The notes under the pieces are model-generated. The model had not been told where the DNA came from and did not search any database. It was given only the letters and a program-made list of their open reading frames with translations. DNA of 64,000 bases from Rosettibacter firmus (GTDB lineage: Bacteria > Bacteroidota > Ignavibacteria > Ignavibacteriales > Melioribacteraceae): NCBI RefSeq assembly GCF_036860695.1, contig NZ_JAYKGJ010000001.1:992001-1056000 (forward strand), read 5' to 3'. Below are positions 56,338-64,000 of the stretch, in pieces (within the stretch, counting starts at the first letter, position 1; every line of letters starts with the position of its first letter). The position numbers and the translations under genes are program-made.

Positions 56338-56378
56338 TGAAACAAAATAATTTAATTAAAGTATAAGACCTAAAAATT

Positions 56379-57485
56379 ATGATAAGAAAAATGAAATCGA
56401 AAAAATATTTCTTTAGCATATTAATGTCTTTACCAATATTTTTTTTTCTTGCTTCATGTAATGTTAAGAAACCTGCTACTGGAAACGAAGACGATATTTA
56501 TGTTTTTGCAGATTCCACCGAATATTACGAACTTGAAGGTTCATTACTCACCGTATTCAACAAAATAATTTACACTCCTCAACCTGAAAATCTTTTTAAT
56601 TTAATAAGAAAAGATATTACAACTCTTGAAAAATATAAAAACAAAAAAAATATAATTATAATAGCTCCCCTTAATTCCAATTCAGAAACTTCAAAATATA
56701 TTAATCAACTTCTAAGTGATGATGTTAAAAAAATGGTTTATGCAGATTCAGTTTGTGTAATAAACAAATATAATCTCTGGGCAGATAATCAACTTGTAAT
56801 GATTCTAACTTCACCTACAATTGAACAATTAAATAAAAATATTCTTAAAGAGAATGAAAACCTACTTTATTACTTTCAGAAAATATCAAACGATAGATTA
56901 TTCAAAAGTTTGTATAACTCACGTTATGAACAAAAAGATGTAGAAGCAAGATTCCTTAGAGATTATGGCTGGATGATTTATGTTCAAACAGATTTTATTC
57001 TTGCAATTGAAAATCCTAAAGAAAGATTTGTGTGGTTAAGACGAGCTCCTGGAACCGATATGGAAAGATGGATATTTGTCCACTGGATCGATAATGCATC
57101 TCCTATTCTTTTAAATCGCGACTCTATTTACTCTATCAGAAATAAATTAACAGAAAAATTCTACAGAACTACAGACGATTCAAGTTATGTAGAGATATCT
57201 GATGATTTTAGAACAACCAAAGAAGTTAACTTCCTTAATCGTTACGCTTTAATGACACAGGGATTATGGCGAATGAAAGATGGTTCAATGGGCGGACCAT
57301 TCATTAATTATACTTTCTATGATGAACCTACAAAAAGAATTTATATGCTCGATGGTTCAATTTATGCACCTAAGTACTACAAGAAAAAATTAATACAACA
57401 ACTTGATGTTCTGCTGAGATCATTCTTAACAAAAAGAGAAGTTGATAAAGAAAGATATGAAGAATTAATGGAAGAACTTGAGTAG
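56379..57485 (+). CDS. DUF4837-family lipoprotein
   Basis: The 368-residue protein begins with a lipoprotein signal (IFFFLASC, lipid Cys near residue 27) and shows the DUF4837 pattern found in Bacteroidota: an early DIYVFADSTEYYELEGSL, a central RFVWLRRAPGTDMERWIFVHW and a late GGPFINYTFYD. The function is unknown. It follows the polyprenol kinase-like gene by 41 bp on the same strand. A Met four codons later is an alternative start. Confidence 0.78.
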   Translation: MIRKMKSKKYFFSILMSLPIFFFLASCNVKKPATGNEDDIYVFADSTEYYELEGSLLTVFNKIIYTPQPENLFNLIRKDITTLEKYKNKKNIIIIAPLNSNSETSKYINQLLSDDVKKMVYADSVCVINKYNLWADNQLVMILTSPTIEQLNKNILKENENLLYYFQKISNDRLFKSLYNSRYEQKDVEARFLRDYGWMIYVQTDFILAIENPKERFVWLRRAPGTDMERWIFVHWIDNASPILLNRDSIYSIRNKLTEKFYRTTDDSSYVEISDDFRTTKEVNFLNRYALMTQGLWRMKDGSMGGPFINYTFYDEPTKRIYMLDGSIYAPKYYKKKLIQQLDVLLRSFLTKREVDKERYEELMEELE

Positions 57486-59384
57486 TTATTTATTTTCAAT
57501 TAGTTTCAAAATATTTGATGGTATTTCAAAATTTTTCAATTCATTTCTAATTTTAGAAAGATAAATTTTTGCCAGTTCATATTTACCATATTGTATTTCA
57601 TACATTGCTCTTAATGTTAGCATTGTTCCAACTATATTTTCAATAAAATTTATGTATTTATTTCTATTTTCTGGAAATCTTATTTTAAATTCTGGTAGTG
57701 GAGCAGGCACATATTCATTTCCCTTTACAACTTTAAATAAAAATAAATGCGGAATAACTTGATAACCATCTGGCAACTTAAATTCTCCTCTTTGCATTTC
57801 ATTTTGAATAAGTTCTAATCCTATGTAAAAATCTCTTCTATCAATATTTTGAGAAATTAATCCAGTCAATATTCTTTGATAATATTTTTCTAATAATTGC
57901 GAATCATAACTTTCGGAGCGTTCAAATGGCTTTAATGCCAAAAGAAAATTGTTAATATCACTCTTAAGATTTTTTAATACATCTGGATTATTCCTTTCTA
58001 TTTGATTATAGTACCAAGACCTTCTTAACAATTCTTTATCAATTACAACTACATCTTTTCTTTCATTCTCTACGTATTGAAAGTAGTATGATGGAGAAAC
58101 AAAATAATCCCATTGATAAGTTAATATAATAGAATTTTTCCCCACACTATTTAAAATTGATCGAGTATAATCTTCAAATGTGTAAACATCCGATTGGTTT
58201 ACCTTCGAGTAATTCTTTACAAACAATATGATAATGAAAACAACAGAAATGACAATTGAGTAATTGATATTATTAAGTTTTTCAAAAATAAATTTTATTC
58301 CATAAGCGGCTATTGATATTAAAATTATATATGTCAATAAAAAATATGAATCAATATCAACTATATCATAATTTATTGTGTATAAAAGTGCAAATAAAAA
58401 TGTTATTAAATAGACATAAAAAAGTTTTTTATTAGATAAGAAGAATTCATAAAGACCTAAAAAAATAAGAACCAATCCAACGTATGCAAATTCATCTGGT
58501 AAATTCTGAATATAATAACTTAACTGCTTTTTTGCAGAATCAAACGAAGAAAATAACCACACCTGATATTGCTTACCTGTAAAGTGTCGCCAGAAATTTT
58601 CAAAATTAATGGGATTCCCCCAATTCAATTCTGGATTATTTGATGCTCGCACTGGAAGATAAAGATACAACAAAGATAATATTACAACCGATATGATAAG
58701 AGTTACACCAAACTTCTTAAGTCCATTATTTTTTTCTTTAATCAAAAAAAGAATTCCTGGAAATGGTAGCACAAGCAATGTAGTCATATGATTGGCAAAA
58801 CCAAATGCAATTGCAATTCCAGCTCCAATCCATCCATACAAATTATTTTCACTTTTATAAAATGATTTTAATGTTAGATAAATAATTAAATTAAAGAGAA
58901 AGATTTGCAATGAATAAACTTCAACAGATGTTGATTGAAACCAGTATGTTTTACTGAAAGCTAAAAATAATCCACTTATTAAAGATATGATAATAACTAT
59001 ATTATTAATGTTCTTATCGTTCTTATTTTCTTTTTTCTTCTTGCGTTTTAATACTTCAAGCCGATTAAAATTAGAATTACTCAAAATTAGTTTTATGGAT
59101 TTTATAAAAAATATAATTCCAGCAGCACACCATATCGATGCAAATAAATTTGCCAGATAGATTTTTGTAAATGGTAATGGAATTTTAAGAAACATATATC
59201 CCAGTATTGTAAAAATTGGATAACCTGTTGGATGAGCAATACCAAGAGTAGCTTGAACTGCTGCTAATTCACCAGAATCAATCTGAATAACACTCGGAGC
59301 TAATGTTAATAAATAAAAAAGAAATACAACAAGTCCTGCTAATTCAGCGTAGTATTTTCCAATAATCTTAGACTTTGCCAACAT
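57486..59384 (-). CDS. DUF2723-family GT-C membrane protein
   Basis: The N-terminal region has VVFLFYLLTLAPSVIQIDSGELAAVQ and LGIAHPTGYPIF, the signature of DUF2723, with about 12 membrane helices and a C-terminal soluble part of about 230 residues. The family resembles protein O-mannosyltransferases and is common in Bacteroidota and Ignavibacteria; it probably transfers a lipid-linked sugar. The frame opens at a TTG, but the ATG three codons later is preferred. It overlaps glnE by 17 bp, so the two may be coupled. Confidence 0.82.
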   Translation of the reverse strand: MLAKSKIIGKYYAELAGLVVFLFYLLTLAPSVIQIDSGELAAVQATLGIAHPTGYPIFTILGYMFLKIPLPFTKIYLANLFASIWCAAGIIFFIKSIKLILSNSNFNRLEVLKRKKKKENKNDKNINNIVIIISLISGLFLAFSKTYWFQSTSVEVYSLQIFLFNLIIYLTLKSFYKSENNLYGWIGAGIAIAFGFANHMTTLLVLPFPGILFLIKEKNNGLKKFGVTLIISVVILSLLYLYLPVRASNNPELNWGNPINFENFWRHFTGKQYQVWLFSSFDSAKKQLSYYIQNLPDEFAYVGLVLIFLGLYEFFLSNKKLFYVYLITFLFALLYTINYDIVDIDSYFLLTYIILISIAAYGIKFIFEKLNNINYSIVISVVFIIILFVKNYSKVNQSDVYTFEDYTRSILNSVGKNSIILTYQWDYFVSPSYYFQYVENERKDVVVIDKELLRRSWYYNQIERNNPDVLKNLKSDINNFLLALKPFERSESYDSQLLEKYYQRILTGLISQNIDRRDFYIGLELIQNEMQRGEFKLPDGYQVIPHLFLFKVVKGNEYVPAPLPEFKIRFPENRNKYINFIENIVGTMLTLRAMYEIQYGKYELAKIYLSKIRNELKNFEIPSNILKLIENK

Positions 59385-62139
59385 ATTTTTCAAACAGTAA
59401 TATGTTAGATTTTATAACGGAAATTAATTTTTGATTTAATTCTTCATTGCTCAAATTAAAGAAAGATGCTATCAAAGATTTTTTTTCTTCACTTGCAGGA
59501 AATATCACATTTGTAGTTGCAAAGATACATTGAATTGCAAACTCCAATTTTCTTAAGAATGTATAATTCTCATATATTAAAGTACAATCTTCTAAAGGTA
59601 AAAACTTTTTCAAGGTTTTTATAAAACCAAATGTGTTTCGACCTATTAACTGTGGTCTATTAAAAAATTGTGATTGTAAAATAAAATCTATTGTAATTAA
59701 ACCACCATTCTGTTTCTTTATATTAAATGAAGAATCAACAAATGAAGGAATGCTTTTAGTTATTGATTTGTACATCTGAATCATTTCTTTATTAACTTGA
59801 TTTTTATCCAGCAACTTTATGTGATTAACTAAAGTAATTTTGAATTTATTAAATAACTTTTTATTACCAGCTACAAATCGAAGTTTTGATAGAGCCTGAA
59901 ATTCCCATACTCGAGCTCTTGATTTTAAATAGTGCTTATAATTTTCAATATCCCAGACAAGTGGTGAACTTTTCCCTTCGGGACGTAAACGAAAATCAAC
60001 ATCGAAATATTTTAATTCATTCTTAAGATGTTGAAGAAACTTTTGAAAATCATTATGAATTTCTGGATACTTAATTACGTCATCAGTAACAATTATTAAA
60101 TCAATATCAGAAGAAAAATTTGGTACAGAAGCACCATAGCTACCAAGTGCTCCTATAAAAAAATTATACTTTGTGCTATATTCATACGATAGTTTGATAA
60201 TTTTAAAATCAATATATCTACATATAAAATCCGATACTTTTTCAGTTGAAATCAATCCGAGTGTAAACTGAACTAATAAGATAAAAAGCAGTTGATTTGT
60301 ATTATAATTAGCAATATAATCTTTAAGATTTTTTATCAATGCTTCATTCGATAAAAATAATTCTTCAACTGATTTATCTAATACCAATATTTCAATTGCT
60401 TTTGAACAATATTCACATATCTTAAGAAAGTTATTTAAATACTTTTTATTACTAAGTTGTGAATACCAGATTGAAGGAAATTTTGTTGCTCTAATTACTT
60501 TAACAAAATTATCAAGTGTAATATCTGGTGAAGTACATTTTTCAAGGTAATTTAGTAATAAAGGTTCAATCTGTTTAAACAAATCGATTGTTTTAAAATC
60601 AAATTCTTTCTGATCAAAATAGCCAAGACCACTACTTAGGTATTTAAAATTTTTTTCTGCTCTATTTAAATCCTTAAAACGAATGTTCTCCAAATTGAAT
60701 TTTTCTTCTTTAATATCATCACCAAGAATATTATTGTAAATATTTCTAACACTTTTTCTGAAATAGCTAAGTTCTTTTTGAAAAATTTTTTCATCCGCAT
60801 ATTGAAGATATTTACATAATTTATAAAGTAATTCACCTTCTGATGGAATTAAATGAGTTTGTGTATCATTCATAAGTTGTAAGAAATGTTCTATTTTCCT
60901 ATAAAGTATATATGCTTTAACAAGAATTTCCTTTTCATCTTTTTTAATAAGATTTTTTTGATATAACAATTCAATTGCTTTAAGAGTATTGCCAGTTCTT
61001 AATTCTTTAAAACGACCTCCATTTAAAAGCTGCAGTGCCTGTATAGAAAATTCAATATCTCTAATTCCTCCCTGAAATAACTTAACATTTTCTCTATCCT
61101 TATTATGCAACTCGATATTATGCTTCATCTTTTTTATCTGTTCAGTTAGAGATGTTGTAAAAGAAGATGGGAAAATATATGGTTGAAGAAAAGAATAGAA
61201 TTTATTATATAAATCGTAATTACCACAAACATAAGCCAATTTAATCAGCATCTGTCGTTCCCAGTCTTCGCCTCTTGTCTCATAATATTTTGTGTAATCA
61301 CTATAAGCTTTACACAAAGGTGAATATTTCCCATCAGGTCTCAACCTGAAATCAATTCTATAAATATAACCTCTATCAGTAATTTCAGTTGAAGATTTTA
61401 TAAATAACAATGCAGCTTCGGAAAGGATCTCGTGATATTCTTTCTTAATTACATCAATAAACTCATTTTCATCATAAAATAAAATTAAATCTACATCTGA
61501 ACTATAATTCAACTCATTACCACCAAGTTTACCAAGAGAGCATAAACAATATTTTCTCTCTGTCTGAATATTATATTTTGAAAGAATCTCGTTGTAACAC
61601 AATTCAAATAAAACATTGAGAATTGAATTAGCCAGTGCACTTAATTGTTCGGTTATTGTGAAAAGATCGTTTAGATGGAGTATGTCTGTTAAACCAATTT
61701 TTAAAATATATCTTTTCTTAAATTGACGAATATAATTGAGTTTAGCATTAAAAGTAGAATATTTATTTATACCTATTTTGAGTTCACTGATTAAATCTTC
61801 TAAAGTTATTCTTTTTGTAAGATAATCCTGATCAAACAACTGGTACAGGTATTCTGGATTCCTTACAACAATATCTGTTAAATAGTTACTGCTTGCAGCA
61901 ATAGCAATTATAATCTCGCTATGATGAGGATACCGTTCAAGTTCATTAAAAAAAGTATGTTTATCGTAAAGGGAATTAAATATTCTTAAAAGATTAGCTT
62001 CTGATGAAGCTGTAAAGTAATACTTCCCTGCTTCTTGTTCCATTAATTTTAAGACTCTATCAAAAACATCTGAAGATATTAATCCCTGTGTATAGTCAAT
62101 AAGCTTGTTTATAAAATTTTCTGAAAAAGAAAAATTCAT
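59368..62139 (-). CDS. glnE: Glutamine synthetase adenylyltransferase/deadenylylase-like protein GlnE
   Basis: The 923-residue protein carries two nucleotidyltransferase modules with the expected acid pairs: CSLGKLGGNELNYSSDVDLI (about residue 208) and GALGSYGASVPNFSSDIDLI (about residue 660), separated by a helical region, plus FRLRPDGKYSPL and FRLRPEGKSSPL. GlnE adds and removes AMP on glutamine synthetase according to nitrogen supply. In the second module the GG of the motif is replaced by SYGAS, so one activity may be altered. glnA and glnB are not in this window. No ribosome binding site. Confidence 0.9.
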   Translation of the reverse strand: MNFSFSENFINKLIDYTQGLISSDVFDRVLKLMEQEAGKYYFTASSEANLLRIFNSLYDKHTFFNELERYPHHSEIIIAIAASSNYLTDIVVRNPEYLYQLFDQDYLTKRITLEDLISELKIGINKYSTFNAKLNYIRQFKKRYILKIGLTDILHLNDLFTITEQLSALANSILNVLFELCYNEILSKYNIQTERKYCLCSLGKLGGNELNYSSDVDLILFYDENEFIDVIKKEYHEILSEAALLFIKSSTEITDRGYIYRIDFRLRPDGKYSPLCKAYSDYTKYYETRGEDWERQMLIKLAYVCGNYDLYNKFYSFLQPYIFPSSFTTSLTEQIKKMKHNIELHNKDRENVKLFQGGIRDIEFSIQALQLLNGGRFKELRTGNTLKAIELLYQKNLIKKDEKEILVKAYILYRKIEHFLQLMNDTQTHLIPSEGELLYKLCKYLQYADEKIFQKELSYFRKSVRNIYNNILGDDIKEEKFNLENIRFKDLNRAEKNFKYLSSGLGYFDQKEFDFKTIDLFKQIEPLLLNYLEKCTSPDITLDNFVKVIRATKFPSIWYSQLSNKKYLNNFLKICEYCSKAIEILVLDKSVEELFLSNEALIKNLKDYIANYNTNQLLFILLVQFTLGLISTEKVSDFICRYIDFKIIKLSYEYSTKYNFFIGALGSYGASVPNFSSDIDLIIVTDDVIKYPEIHNDFQKFLQHLKNELKYFDVDFRLRPEGKSSPLVWDIENYKHYLKSRARVWEFQALSKLRFVAGNKKLFNKFKITLVNHIKLLDKNQVNKEMIQMYKSITKSIPSFVDSSFNIKKQNGGLITIDFILQSQFFNRPQLIGRNTFGFIKTLKKFLPLEDCTLIYENYTFLRKLEFAIQCIFATTNVIFPASEEKKSLIASFFNLSNEELNQKLISVIKSNILLFEKYVGKV

Positions 62140-62218
62140 TTTAAATACTTAATTATTTTCGTTGTTTGTATAACAAAAATAATCCATCAAAACATAAATA
62201 GCACAATATTATTATTGG

Positions 62219-62311
62219 TATATTTGTAAAGTAAAATTAATGAAACTATTAAATAATGTAGCTTTATAAAGCACAGCAAAATGGAGTTCATTGCATTTCA
62301 GAACCCCATTA
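62219..62311 (+). promoter_or_regulatory. secA promoter and leader hairpin
   Basis: TATATTTG at 62219-62226 fits the TAnnTTTG element. In the predicted leader, AATGGAGTTC (62280-62289) pairs with GAACCCCATT (62301-62310) with one A-C mismatch and an 11-nt loop. No T-run follows, so this is not a terminator. It might influence secA expression. Confidence 0.45.
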
Positions 62312-62346
62312 TTTAACTTTCAAAATGAGAAAAACAGGAGAGATTA

Positions 62347-64000
62347 ATGTTTAGCACATTGCTAAAGAAAATATTTGGTGACAAAAATACCCGAGCACTT
62401 AAAGAATTATGGCCTATTGTTCACCAGATTAATGAAGAATTTGAAAAATTAAAAGATCTTACAGACGAAGAACTCAAAGCTAAAACAACACAATTTAAAG
62501 AATATATTCAGAAAGAAACTGAAGAATTAAGAAATAAAATTGATGATTTAAAAAAACAACTAACCCAAATACAATCTGCAGAAGAAAAGCATAAAATATA
62601 TGATGAAATAGAAGAACTTGAAAAAGAACTGGACGATAAATATGAAGAAATTTTGAATGAACTATTACCACAGGCATTTGCTGTAGTTAAAGAAACATGT
62701 CGTAGACTTGTTGGTAAATCATGGGAAGTAGCTGGTAATAAAATTACATGGGATATGGTTCCGTATGATGTACAATTACTTGGTGGTATTGTATTGCATC
62801 AGGGCAAAATTGCAGAAATGGCAACTGGTGAAGGTAAAACTCTTGTAGCCACTTTACCACTATATCTGAATGCATTGACTGGTCGTGGTGTTCATCTTGT
62901 AACTGTTAACGATTATCTCGCAAAACGAGATAGTCAATGGATGGGAGAAATTTTCAAATTCCATGGACTTACAGTTGGTTGTATTCTAAATTCTATGGAT
63001 ACAGAAGAAAGAATCAAACAATACCAGTGTGATATTACTTACGGAACCAATAATGAATTCGGATTTGATTACCTTCGCGATAATATGGCTGTTTCTAAAG
63101 ATCAATGTGTTCAAAGAGGTCATAATTATGCTATTGTTGATGAAGTTGACTCTGTTTTAATTGATGAAGCAAGAACTCCTCTTATAATTTCAGGACCAGT
63201 TGAAAAAACCGAGCATAAATTTGATGAAATGAAACCAAAAGTCGAGCGACTTTTTAGAAAACAAGCCAACCTTGTTGCATCAATTGTAAAAGAAGCTGAA
63301 CAACTTCTCCAATCAAATGATCCAAAGGATAGAGAAAAAGCTGGCATTTTATTACTTCGTGCATATAGAGGTTTTCCAAAAAATAAAGCTTTGATGAAAT
63401 TATTAGCTGAACCAGAGAATAAAAAACTTCTTCATCAAACAGAACTTGAATTCTTAAAAGAAAATGCAAAACGAATGCCCGAAATTGATGAAGAACTTTA
63501 TTTTGCTATAGATGAAAAACTTAATCAAATTGATTTAACAGAAAAAGGAAGAGAAGAATTAGCTCAAGGTTCATCTGAAGGGAAAGAATTTTTTGTAATA
63601 CCAGATTTAGGAACAGAAATCAGTAAAATTGAAAATGATCCATCTCTTACACCGGAAGAAAAACTACGAAAAAAAGAAGAGTTATATCATTTATATTCAG
63701 AAAGATCAGATAGAATTCACACAATAAATCAATTACTAAAAGCTTATGCACTTTTTGAAAAAGATGTAGAATATGTAGTTACAGAAGATGGAAAAATTGC
63801 AATTGTAGATGAATTCACAGGAAGAATTCTCCCCGGCAGAAGATATTCCGATGGATTACATCAAGCAATTGAAGCTAAAGAGAATGTAAAAGTTGAACGC
63901 GATACACAAACACTTGCTACAATTACACTTCAAAACTATTTCCGCCTGTATAAAAAATTAGCAGGAATGACCGGTACAGCCGAAACTGAAGAAGCTGAAT
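62347..64000 (+). CDS. secA: Preprotein translocase ATPase SecA, C-terminal part outside window
   Basis: Translated by hand from the ATG preceded by CAGGAG; the frame stays open to the window edge (551 codons). Visible motifs include Walker A MATGEGKT (about 158-165), [34 protein letters not shown] and the [15 protein letters not shown] helicase box, then [20 protein letters not shown] and [11 protein letters not shown]. Two large helical insertions, after residue 55 and after GPVEKTE, are typical of Bacteroidota/Chlorobi-group SecA. SecA drives export through SecYEG. It is transcribed away from glnE. Confidence 0.97.
   Translation, partial: MFSTLLKKIFGDKNTRALKELWPIVHQINEEFEKLKDLTDEELKAKTTQFKEYIQKETEELRNKIDDLKKQLTQIQSAEEKHKIYDEIEELEKELDDKYEEILNELLPQAFAVVKETCRRLVGKSWEVAGNKITWDMVPYDVQLLGGIVLHQGKIAEMATGEGKTLVATLPLYLNALTGRGVHLVTVNDYLAKRDSQWMGEIFKFHGLTVGCILNSMDTEERIKQYQCDITYGTNNEFGFDYLRDNMAVSKDQCVQRGHNYAIVDEVDSVLIDEARTPLIISGPVEKTEHKFDEMKPKVERLFRKQANLVASIVKEAEQLLQSNDPKDREKAGILLLRAYRGFPKNKALMKLLAEPENKKLLHQTELEFLKENAKRMPEIDEELYFAIDEKLNQIDLTEKGREELAQGSSEGKEFFVIPDLGTEISKIENDPSLTPEEKLRKKEELYHLYSERSDRIHTINQLLKAYALFEKDVEYVVTEDGKIAIVDEFTGRILPGRRYSDGLHQAIEAKENVKVERDTQTLATITLQNYFRLYKKLAGMTGTAETEEAE

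Noticed and set aside
1-64000. CRISPR arrays, insertion sequences, integrases, phage genes or toxin-antitoxin modules
   Set aside because: I looked on both strands and found no regularly spaced repeats, transposase motifs or terminal inverted repeats with target duplications.

Overview
The window looks like a chromosomal segment from a very AT-rich member of the Ignavibacteriota (Melioribacter/Ignavibacterium type). Support: two proteins end in type IX secretion (T9SS) sorting domains with the NYPNPFNP motif, and there is a PorV-like protein, a CarboxypepD_reg-type TonB receptor, DUF2723 and DUF4837 proteins, a SecA with large insertions, and promoters of the TAnnTTTG type. Many genes nevertheless have clear AGGAG/AGGTG ribosome binding sites, which fits Ignavibacteria better than classic Bacteroidia. 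The taxonomic call is inference; no 16S rRNA gene is present.

Left part (1-26.1 kb, all minus strand) is a carbohydrate-utilisation region. From its far end toward coordinate 1: (i) a tight six-gene operon (26091 to 15260) of an SSS-family symporter, a TonB-dependent receptor, an FN3/sorting-domain secreted protein, a PorV-like outer-membrane protein, an IPT/TIG lipoprotein and a tandem CBM9-like T9SS cargo protein, closed by a perfect 26-nt palindromic terminator; (ii) an SGNH-hydrolase-like TPR protein; (iii) a second SSS symporter, a secreted GH5 endoglucanase and a cytoplasmic GH94 cellobiose phosphorylase, closed by a terminator, which together suggest secreted cleavage of beta-glucan, sodium-driven uptake and phosphorolysis; (iv) an unknown membrane protein, GH127, GH95 and a GH2 enzyme cut by the window edge, all plausible side-chain-removing enzymes.

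A 461-bp divergent intergenic region separates this from a plus-strand CotH-kinase/lamin-tail T9SS protein at 26.5-29.5 kb, which has a terminator-like hairpin just before its start codon. The right part (29.6-64 kb) is mainly housekeeping: purL, yihY, hemerythrin, YD-repeat protein and beta-CASP MBL nuclease in one run; a GT-C glycosyltransferase; tRNA(CAU); secG; LOG-family protein; rpsU; the M14 peptidase/ECF sigma/UspA operon; a CYTH protein overlapping an AddB-like nuclease; a membrane-bound LuxR-type regulator next to two unknown membrane proteins; greA-ribD and tilS-hpt-ftsH-polyprenol kinase-DUF4837; DUF2723 and glnE; and the start of secA.

No CRISPR array, insertion sequence, integrase or phage gene was seen. 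The most notable points are the SusD-less T9SS/TonB uptake operon with a recently duplicated CBM9 module, a RibD whose deaminase domain has lost its zinc-binding histidine, and several terminator-like hairpins placed just upstream of start codons.
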